Below are positions 41,093 to 46,081 of a DNA stretch of 46,081 bases, one piece after another. The DNA comes from Bacteroidaceae bacterium (GTDB lineage: Bacteria; Bacteroidota; Bacteroidia; Bacteroidales; Bacteroidaceae). Under the pieces are notes generated by a model. The model was not told the origin of the DNA. It saw nothing but the letters and a program-made list of their open reading frames with translations, and ran no database searches. The position numbers were made by a program, and so were the translations under genes. How positions within the stretch are numbered: position 1 is the first letter of the stretch; every line of letters starts with the position of its first letter. The DNA is taken from the NCBI GenBank assembly GCA_017466325.1, contig JAFTUK010000011.1, positions 1-46,081 on the forward strand, given 5' to 3'.

Positions 41093-41961
41093 ATAAACCT
41101 GCGTGTCAGGGGGGAGAACTCCTCTATGCGGCGGTCGCGGAGGAAGGGCCACCAGCGGCGGACGTTCTCGCACCGTTGCATGTCCACGTCGATGACTTCC
41201 ACTACTTCCTCGTCCTTGGGGGCACGGTAGAGGAACTCGCCTTGGGGACCGCATACGAAACTGCTGCCCCAGAACTGTATGCCGTTTGTCTGTCCGGAGG
41301 GGTCGGGTTCGTGGCCGGTGCGGTTCACGGCAATGACGGGAAGTCCGTTGGCCACGGCATGGCCGCGCTGTACGGTTGTCCATGCTTCGCGCTGGCGTTC
41401 CTGCTCTTCGGGCAGGTCGCTGCTTTCATATCCTATGGCGGTGGGGTAGATGAGTAGTTGGGCGCCCTGCAGAGCCATGAGGCGTGCTCCCTCGGGATAC
41501 CATTGGTCCCAGCATACCTGCACGCCCAGGCGTCCCACGCTGGTGTCTATGGGGTGGAAGCCGAGGTCGCCTGGGGTGAAGTAGAACTTCTCGTAGTAGG
41601 CAGGGTCGTCGGGTATGTGCATCTTGCGGTACTTGCCGGCTATGGTGCCGTCCTTCTCCATCACCACGGCGGTGTTGTGGTAGAGACCGGGAGCACGGCG
41701 CTCGAAGAGGCTGGTGACGATGACCACGCCCAGTTCCTTGGCCAGGGTTCCGTAGAACTCGGTGCTGGGGCCGGGGATGGGTTCTGCCAGGGAGCAGAGG
41801 TCCACGTTCTCCGTCTGGCAGAAGTAGAGGGAGTTGTGCAGTTCCTGAAGTACCACGAGTTCTGCGCCTTTCTGTGCGGCGGTGCGTATGTTGTGTGCAA
41901 GTTTCTGCTTGTTGGCCTCTATGTCGGCTGAGCAGGATTGTTGGATGATGGCGATTTTCAT
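41086..41961 (-). CDS. aguB: N-carbamoylputrescine amidase
   Basis: This 291-residue nitrilase-superfamily enzyme converts N-carbamoylputrescine to putrescine, CO2 and ammonia. The catalytic triad is visible: Glu40 (VVLQELHNS), Lys113 (KYRKMHIPD) and Cys150 (GVQVCWDQWYPE). It is encoded 89 bp behind aguA in one operon, giving the agmatine-to-putrescine route. Length is normal. Its leader carries a 10-bp ladder of TAGGA units plus the AAAACGG repeat. Confidence 0.95.
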   Translation of the reverse strand: MKIAIIQQSCSADIEANKQKLAHNIRTAAQKGAELVVLQELHNSLYFCQTENVDLCSLAEPIPGPSTEFYGTLAKELGVVIVTSLFERRAPGLYHNTAVVMEKDGTIAGKYRKMHIPDDPAYYEKFYFTPGDLGFHPIDTSVGRLGVQVCWDQWYPEGARLMALQGAQLLIYPTAIGYESSDLPEEQERQREAWTTVQRGHAVANGLPVIAVNRTGHEPDPSGQTNGIQFWGSSFVCGPQGEFLYRAPKDEEVVEVIDVDMQRCENVRRWWPFLRDRRIEEFSPLTRRFID

Positions 41962-41976
41962 AGTTTTTTGAGGGGG

Positions 41977-42022
41977 ATAGGAGGGGCTAGGATGTTATAG
42001 GACTCAATAGGACTCCTTAGGA
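41977..42022 (-). repeat. 10-bp ladder of TAGGA units in the leader of aguB
   Basis: ATAGGA, CTAGGA, ATAGGA, ATAGGA and TTAGGA start at 41977, 41987, 41997, 42007 and 42017. The array ends 16 nt before ATG 41961 on the coding strand. Confidence 0.85.
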
Positions 42023-42031
42023 TTTATTTTT

Positions 42032-42062
42032 AGTTTTCCGTTTTCCGTTTTCACCTTTCCGT
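42032..42062 (-). repeat. AAAACGG dispersed repeat between aguA and aguB
   Basis: The coding strand reads GAACGGAAAGGTGAAAACGG, AAAACGGAAAACT. The TGA of aguA (42051-42053) lies inside it. Confidence 0.8.
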
Positions 42063-43040
42063 TCTCCTTGGGTACTGCATCGTGCAGCAATGCAAGCTTC
42101 CGTTCTGGGTGAGCAGGATGCGGCAATCTATGCCTATTATCTCGCGGTCGGGGAAGGCCGTTTGCAGGGCCTCCTTGGCACGGAGGTTCTCCGCCTCGTC
42201 CTCGTAGAAGGGGAGCAGTACGGCGGTGTTCATGATGAGGAAGTTGGCATAGTAGGGGGGTACGGCAATGAGCCGGTAGGGCTTGCCCTGCATGGTGCGG
42301 AAGGAGCGGAGTTCCTCCAGCATCTCGGGGCATCCCTCGCCGTAGACGATGGTGTCGTTGGGGGCGAAGCGTGCCAGGGTGTCTATGTGGGCATCCGTGT
42401 CGTCGCGCTCCAGGCCTCCGTGGTGGAGCCACAGGATGCGCTTGGCAGAGAGGCGGCGGCAGAGTTCCCCGCCTATGGCCTCTTCGGCTGATGAGGCCTC
42501 AGTAGACGTGCGGCGGTTATCGTTCAGGTTGCACTGGGCGGTGGTCAGTATGGTGCCCTCGCCGTCGCTCTCTATGGAACCGCCCTCCAGTTCGAAGTCC
42601 AGTTGGGACACGTAGAGGTTGTGCTCCGGGTCGTGTGCGAAGTTCTGGTTGTAGAACTCGCGGTTGATGGCATTGTCCAGCGATGCCTCGAACTTGCCTC
42701 CCCAGGCATTGAAGCGGAAGTCGAGCAGTTCGCGTGCCCCGTCCTCGCGGAGCAGTGTGATGAAGGCATGGTCGCGTGCCCAGGTGTCGTTGCTGGGTAT
42801 GCGGAAGTATTCTATGTTGGCCAGTGCCTTGCCGGGCAGTTCCCCCTCGAGCAGGGCGCGGACGCGCTGGGGTTGCGGGGTCACTATCCATAGTTTCTGC
42901 CTGAGGGCTATCTCGCGTGCCATGCCGATGTAGCAGCGTGTCACCTCCTCCAGCGTCTCCGCCCAGTCGGTTCCGCTATGCGGCCATGTCAGTTGTATGG
43001 CCTCCTGGGGGTGCCATTCGGCAGGTAGGTATCTGTTCAT
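42051..43040 (-). CDS. aguA: Agmatine deiminase
   Basis: This 329-residue enzyme hydrolyses agmatine to N-carbamoylputrescine. Visible family motifs are PAEWHPQEAIQLTWPH at the start, NDTWARDHAF, LEGGSIESDGEGTIL and the C-terminal catalytic Cys318 in NGSLHCCTMQ. The last residues (RRTER) and the stop codon are encoded by the AAAACGG repeat. The partner amidase gene follows at once. A -7 box at 43069-43076 lies about 29 bp upstream of the start. Confidence 0.94.
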   Translation of the reverse strand: MNRYLPAEWHPQEAIQLTWPHSGTDWAETLEEVTRCYIGMAREIALRQKLWIVTPQPQRVRALLEGELPGKALANIEYFRIPSNDTWARDHAFITLLREDGARELLDFRFNAWGGKFEASLDNAINREFYNQNFAHDPEHNLYVSQLDFELEGGSIESDGEGTILTTAQCNLNDNRRTSTEASSAEEAIGGELCRRLSAKRILWLHHGGLERDDTDAHIDTLARFAPNDTIVYGEGCPEMLEELRSFRTMQGKPYRLIAVPPYYANFLIMNTAVLLPFYEDEAENLRAKEALQTAFPDREIIGIDCRILLTQNGSLHCCTMQYPRRTER

Positions 43041-43068
43041 GTTGCTTCGTAGTTGGTTTGTTTCGGTT

Positions 43069-43076
43069 CAAAGATA
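43069..43076 (-). promoter_or_regulatory. -7 box of the aguA-aguB operon
   Basis: The minus strand reads TATCTTTG. The predicted start near 43062 leaves a leader of about 22 nt before ATG 43040. Confidence 0.6.
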
Positions 43077-43172
43077 GCAAAAAAGGGAGTCATTTTGGCA
43101 CTAAGGTGCTAAAAAACCGGCCAATAGTGGCAAAAAGGCGCATTAAGGTGGTGTGGATGCGGATATTTTTCG

Positions 43173-43180
43173 TACCTTTG
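43173..43180 (+). promoter_or_regulatory. -7 box of the Nif3-like operon
   Basis: TACCTTTG; the predicted start near 43187 gives a leader of about 34 nt before ATG 43221. It is divergent from the aguA promoter about 100 bp away. Confidence 0.6.
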
Positions 43181-43220
43181 TGCGCGGAATATTATCCACA
43201 CACACTACACACATATCACA

Positions 43221-43988
43221 ATGAGCGTGAAGGTTAAGGAAGTAATCGACGCCCTTGAACGTTTCGCGCCTCTGCCCCTTCAGGAGAGCTATGACAATGC
43301 CGGCCTGCAGGTAGGATTGACAGAGGCGGAGGTTTCAGGGGCATTATTGTGTCTGGACGTCACCGAGGAGGTGGTCAGAGAGGCCGTGGACCTGGGGTGC
43401 AACCTCATCGTCAGCCACCATCCCGTGCTCTTCCGCGGATTGAAGCAGGTGAGCGATGCCACACAGGTGCAGCGCGTGGTGCGCCTGGCCATACAGAACG
43501 ACATAGCCATATACAGTGCGCACACCAATCTGGACAAGGCCGAGGACGGAGTGAACTACCAGATGGCCGAGCGCCTGGGGCTCATAGACGTGGTGCCCGC
43601 GGGCGATTGCGGAGTGGTGGGATACCTGTCCGCCCCCATGGACGCACGCTTCTTCCTGGACAGGGTGAAGGACGTCTTCCATTGCCAGTGCCTGATGCAC
43701 AACGAGGTGCTCTCGCGCCCCATACAGAGCGTGGCCATCTGCGGAGGCGGAGGAGACTTCCTCCTGGACGAGGCCATAGCACAGGAGGCCGATGCCTTCC
43801 TGACGGGAGAGATGCGCTACCACCTGTACATGGGACATGAGCAGGAGATACAGATATGCGTGCTGGGGCACTACGAGAGCGAGCAGTACACCGTGGAACT
43901 CCTGGAGCGCCTGCTCTCCGAACAGTTCCCCCACCTGCCCCTGTACAAGACAGAAGTAAATACTAACCCAATACATTATTTATATTAA
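43221..43988 (+). CDS. Nif3-like dinuclear metal-centre protein
   Basis: This 255-residue protein has the family motifs PLPLQESYDNAGLQVG, LIVSHHPVLFRGLK (metal-binding His pair), AHTNLDKAEDGVNY and GHYESEQYTVELL. It belongs to the YbgI/Nif3 group, often mis-annotated as GTP cyclohydrolase I type 2. Members form hexamers with two metal ions per subunit; the reaction is unsettled. It lacks the insertion found in longer relatives. The next gene starts on the base after its stop, so the two are translationally linked. Confidence 0.92.
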   Translation: MSVKVKEVIDALERFAPLPLQESYDNAGLQVGLTEAEVSGALLCLDVTEEVVREAVDLGCNLIVSHHPVLFRGLKQVSDATQVQRVVRLAIQNDIAIYSAHTNLDKAEDGVNYQMAERLGLIDVVPAGDCGVVGYLSAPMDARFFLDRVKDVFHCQCLMHNEVLSRPIQSVAICGGGGDFLLDEAIAQEADAFLTGEMRYHLYMGHEQEIQICVLGHYESEQYTVELLERLLSEQFPHLPLYKTEVNTNPIHYLY

Positions 43989-44807
43989 ATGGCAAAAGTA
44001 AAAGACCCAGCAGAACTGAATGTAGAGGACAAACTGAAGAACCTCTACCAGTTGCAATCTCTCATGACCGAGATTGACCAGATCAAGACCCTCCGTGGCG
44101 AACTCCCCCTGGAGGTGAAGGACCTGGAGGACGAAATCGCAGGTTTGGAAACCCGTATCGAGAAGATAAACGAGGACATAGCCTCTGCCAAGAAGGAAAT
44201 CAACGAGCGCCAGGGCGTCATCGAGAAGAACAAGATGGACATAGAGCGCTTTGAGAACCAGATGAAGAACGTGCGCAACAACCGCGAGTACGAGAACTTC
44301 TCCAAGCAGATCGAATACCTGCGCCTGGACAACGAACTGAACCAGAAGCGCATCGGCGAGGCAAAGGACTCGCTGGAGACACGCGGCGAGGAGTTGGTAA
44401 AGTCCAACCAGGTAATCGCCGACCGCCGTACCGACCTGGACATCAAGCGTACCGAACTGGAGGAGATCGTCAGCGAGACAAAGGCCGAGGAGGAGAAACT
44501 CAAGGAGAAGGCCCACAACGTGGAGGCCACCATCGAACCCCGCCTGCTGAGCGCCTTCAAGCGCATCCGCAAGAACTCACGCAACGGCCTGGCCGTGGTT
44601 TACGTCCAGCGCGACTCCTGCGGCGGCTGCTTCAACAAGGTTCCGCCCCAGCGCCAGTTGGACATCCGCACCCGCAAGAAGATCATCGTGTGCGAGTACT
44701 GCGGCCGTATCCTCGTTGACCCCGAACTGGCAGGTGTAAAGGTGGAAGCCAAGAACCTGGAGGACAAGCCACGCCGCCGCCGTGTGGTGAAGCGCCGCGA
44801 GGAGTAA
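43989..44807 (+). CDS. Coiled-coil protein with C-terminal C4 zinc ribbon
   Basis: This 272-residue protein has a long coiled coil (about 20-185) followed by a zinc ribbon with Cys214, Cys217, Cys235 and Cys238 (CGGC and CEYC) and a basic tail (KPRRRRVVKRREE). It matches the DUF164 zinc-ribbon family, which is widespread and lies next to Nif3-like genes in Bacteroidetes. It may bind nucleic acid through the ribbon and tail. The exact role is unknown. Confidence 0.9.
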   Translation: MAKVKDPAELNVEDKLKNLYQLQSLMTEIDQIKTLRGELPLEVKDLEDEIAGLETRIEKINEDIASAKKEINERQGVIEKNKMDIERFENQMKNVRNNREYENFSKQIEYLRLDNELNQKRIGEAKDSLETRGEELVKSNQVIADRRTDLDIKRTELEEIVSETKAEEEKLKEKAHNVEATIEPRLLSAFKRIRKNSRNGLAVVYVQRDSCGGCFNKVPPQRQLDIRTRKKIIVCEYCGRILVDPELAGVKVEAKNLEDKPRRRRVVKRREE

Positions 44808-44898
44808 GGGAAAGGATTTCTCCTGACATATACAAACAACACCAGCGGCTGTGTCGCACATTGCGCGATGCGGCCCCTGAGCGTGTAGTACGCGCTTC

Positions 44899-45399
44899 TC
44901 ACTCGATGAATATGGGGCAGTGCAGATGGTTCTTGTTGATTTTGTAGATGAGGATGCGCTCGGGATAGCGGCCCAGGAGGAAGAGGGTGACGGGGCAAAG
45001 CCATATCTCCTCGGTGAAGAACTCGCTGGGGTCTTTGTAGAATGCACCGCCGGTCAGTGTGGATTGCGTCTTGTACAGCCTCATGCCGCAATAGTTCCGG
45101 TCTTCCTTCTCGTTGGCTATCTTGATTATGGCCTTTATTTCGCTTTCGCCTCGTGAGTAGTACTCCAGGAACTTGGCGGCGCCGCCCACCATGAGCGTGT
45201 GCTCGAACAACTCCTTCGGGAACCCCGGCACGTTGCAATACCACTTCCTACCTGTCTTGGTAAACGACACCTCGTAAAAGCCATCGCCTGTCAGTCTTTT
45301 AAGCAGGGCCACGAGCAGGACGGGAACGACCCTCGCATAGGCGAAACCTTTCTTCAGTACGGACACACTCTCTTTGAAGTAAGTTGTAAGTTTACTCAT
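44899..45399 (-). CDS. Small protein of unknown function (DUF6717-like)
   Basis: This 166-residue protein has one hydrophobic stretch (about 24-38, VVPVLLVALLKRL) and a compact domain with RKWYCNVPGFPKELFEHTLM, then VGGAAKFLEYYSRGESEI. The wording resembles a DUF6717-type domain, remembered only loosely. A -7 box at 45470-45477 supports its being a real single gene. No catalytic motif is evident. Confidence 0.65.
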   Translation of the reverse strand: MSKLTTYFKESVSVLKKGFAYARVVPVLLVALLKRLTGDGFYEVSFTKTGRKWYCNVPGFPKELFEHTLMVGGAAKFLEYYSRGESEIKAIIKIANEKEDRNYCGMRLYKTQSTLTGGAFYKDPSEFFTEEIWLCPVTLFLLGRYPERILIYKINKNHLHCPIFIE

Positions 45400-45469
45400 A
45401 ATGGATAGATTTTTTTTGATTAAGATAATGGGAAAAACTTTCTGTTTGCCGGAACCGATTCTGGCGGTG

Positions 45470-45477
45470 CAAAGGTA
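45470..45477 (-). promoter_or_regulatory. -7 box of the 44899-45399 gene
   Basis: The minus strand reads TACCTTTG then C; leader to ATG 45399 about 64 nt. Confidence 0.55.
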
Positions 45478-45669
45478 TGTATAAATTTTCTGTTCTTAAA
45501 ATCGGCTGGTTTTCAATATGTTGCCTGGTACTTGCATAATTCGGACTTTTTTATGGAGTTTTATGTAACACTGTTTTTATCTGTTGTCGGGTATGGCGGA
45601 CGGAGTGTGATGTACTGCCGATGTGGCCACTTGCTCGGCTGTAATCTCCCCCTCCCTTGCGGTCTTGAA

Positions 45670-45771
45670 TCTGCTCCCGCTCGGGGATGTAGGGACTCGG
45701 CATGCCGAGTCCGCTTTGCTCTTGTTATCGGACACGGCATGCCGTGTCCCTACCATGCTTCTGCTCCCGCT
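45670..45771. repeat. Paired REP-like palindromes flanked by a 12-bp direct repeat
   Basis: Two 20-bp perfect palindromes centred on CGGCATGCCG lie at 45693-45712 and 45730-45749. They differ at the positions flanking the core (ACTCGG/CCGAGT versus ACACGG/CCGTGT), with both arms changed together. The direct repeat TCTGCTCCCGCT at 45670-45681 and 45760-45771 flanks the pair. No gene is seen in 45400-46081. Confidence 0.8.
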
Positions 45772-45832
45772 TCCTGTGTCGGTTCCGTTTTTCGTTCGGT
45801 AGTGCAAAGATACGGCACAAAAATGGCGGAAT

Positions 45833-45900
45833 GCGACTTATGGTGACTTATAGTGACTTGTAGTGACTTATGGTGACTTATGGTGACTTGGAGTGAAATA
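45833..45900. repeat. 10-bp period array (GTGACTTATA)
   Basis: Units GTGACTTATA, GTGACTTGTA, GTGACTTATG, GTGACTTATG and GTGACTTGGA start at 45843, 45853, 45863, 45873 and 45883; GCGACTTATG at 45833 and GTGAAATAAA at 45893 are edge units. On the minus strand a TATCTTTG box lies at 45805-45812, about 20 bp beyond the array. Confidence 0.85.
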
Positions 45901-45978
45901 AAACGAAGAATATGCTTTGCCCCCCGAATTACCTCCGCAGCCCCCAACGAGATTGTGAGAGATGTTGTGCATCCTCCG

Positions 45979-46007
45979 TGTAAATCTGTCAAATCTGTGT
46001 CATCCTT
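45979..46007. repeat. AAATCTGT short repeats
   Basis: GTGTAAATCTGTCAAATCTG contains two AAATCTGT units about 9 bp apart, resembling 4447-4475 after uvrA. Confidence 0.5.
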
Positions 46008-46045
46008 TAGATTTGCGAAGAAAAAGAAAGGTAAGCAAAAAGTGC

Positions 46046-46053
46046 TATCTTTG
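46046..46053 (+). promoter_or_regulatory. -7 box pointing out of the window
   Basis: TATCTTTG followed by C, then AAAAAG and a purine-rich GGAGAGAGG near the edge. A gene probably starts just beyond 46081. Confidence 0.55.
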
Positions 46054-46081
46054 CAAAAAGTTAACCAAAGGAGAGAGGTGA

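Noticed and set aside
44820-44895. Hairpin terminator between convergent genes
   Set aside because: GC-rich inverted bits are present, but no clean stem with a U-tract could be defined.

Overview
The window is chromosomal DNA of a Bacteroidales bacterium, most likely Prevotella-like. The main evidence is the recurring Bacteroidetes -7 promoter box TAnnTTTG (for example 316, 14927, 29430, 43173), together with a type IX secretion C-terminal domain, TonB-dependent receptors with lipoprotein partners, DUF4491, DUF4857, DUF4876 and DUF6850 families, S-type sulfatase, M56/BlaI pair and HmuY-type lipoprotein. No rRNA, tRNA, CRISPR array, transposase or prophage gene was recognised. The genus is an inference.

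Layout. 1-790: dispersed-repeat DNA, then a promoter and two tiny overlapping genes (DUF3791 plus a 70-residue partner). 843-4412: T9SS-sorted protein and uvrA. 4525-9915: GH27 alpha-galactosidase, S-type sulfatase and a sirtuin whose N-terminus is made from a dispersed repeat. 9965-12140: membrane-anchored HTH regulator, a helically phased operator-like array, and a thioredoxin lipoprotein. 12556-14679 (minus): M56 sensor peptidase and BlaI repressor. 14943-15494: mntP. 15495-16336: repeat arrays and gene remnants. 16337-20350 (minus): alkaline phosphatase and an N-domain-less ClpB. 20436-23468 (minus): 5-alpha-reductase-like, Old Yellow Enzyme-like and short-chain dehydrogenase genes, which together look like a steroid/bile-acid operon. 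23724-28251: three calycin-like lipoproteins, a HmuY-like lipoprotein and a TonB receptor (haem uptake), followed by ygbA and DUF4491. 29524-39377: an eight-gene operon of TonB receptor, DUF4876, DUF6850 barrel, Cys/His OB-fold lipoprotein, PepSY protein, ABC ATPase, permease and DUF4857, ending at a strong terminator; it is the best candidate here for a poorly described uptake/export system. 39480-41034: a duplicated DUF4491 fragment and an AT-rich foreign-looking membrane gene. 41086-43040 (minus): agmatine-to-putrescine genes aguB and aguA. 43221-45399: Nif3-like protein, zinc-ribbon coiled-coil protein and a small unknown protein. 45400-46081: palindromes, a 10-bp array and a promoter pointing out of the window.

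The strongest non-gene theme is the intergenic DNA. Short arrays of unrelated sequence keep strict helical spacing: 22 bp at 12219, 12440, 15532 and 24277; 11/22/11 bp at 11047; 10 bp at 22613, 41977 and 45843; 9 bp at 18231, 28783 and 41048. Separate dispersed elements (AAAACGG units; GACCGATTTGGG units after terminators; a roughly 200-bp element at 1 and 9013) recur between co-directional genes, and two have become part of coding sequence (the sirtuin N-terminus and the interior of ygbA). All functions are read from sequence motifs and remembered family features; no database search was run.
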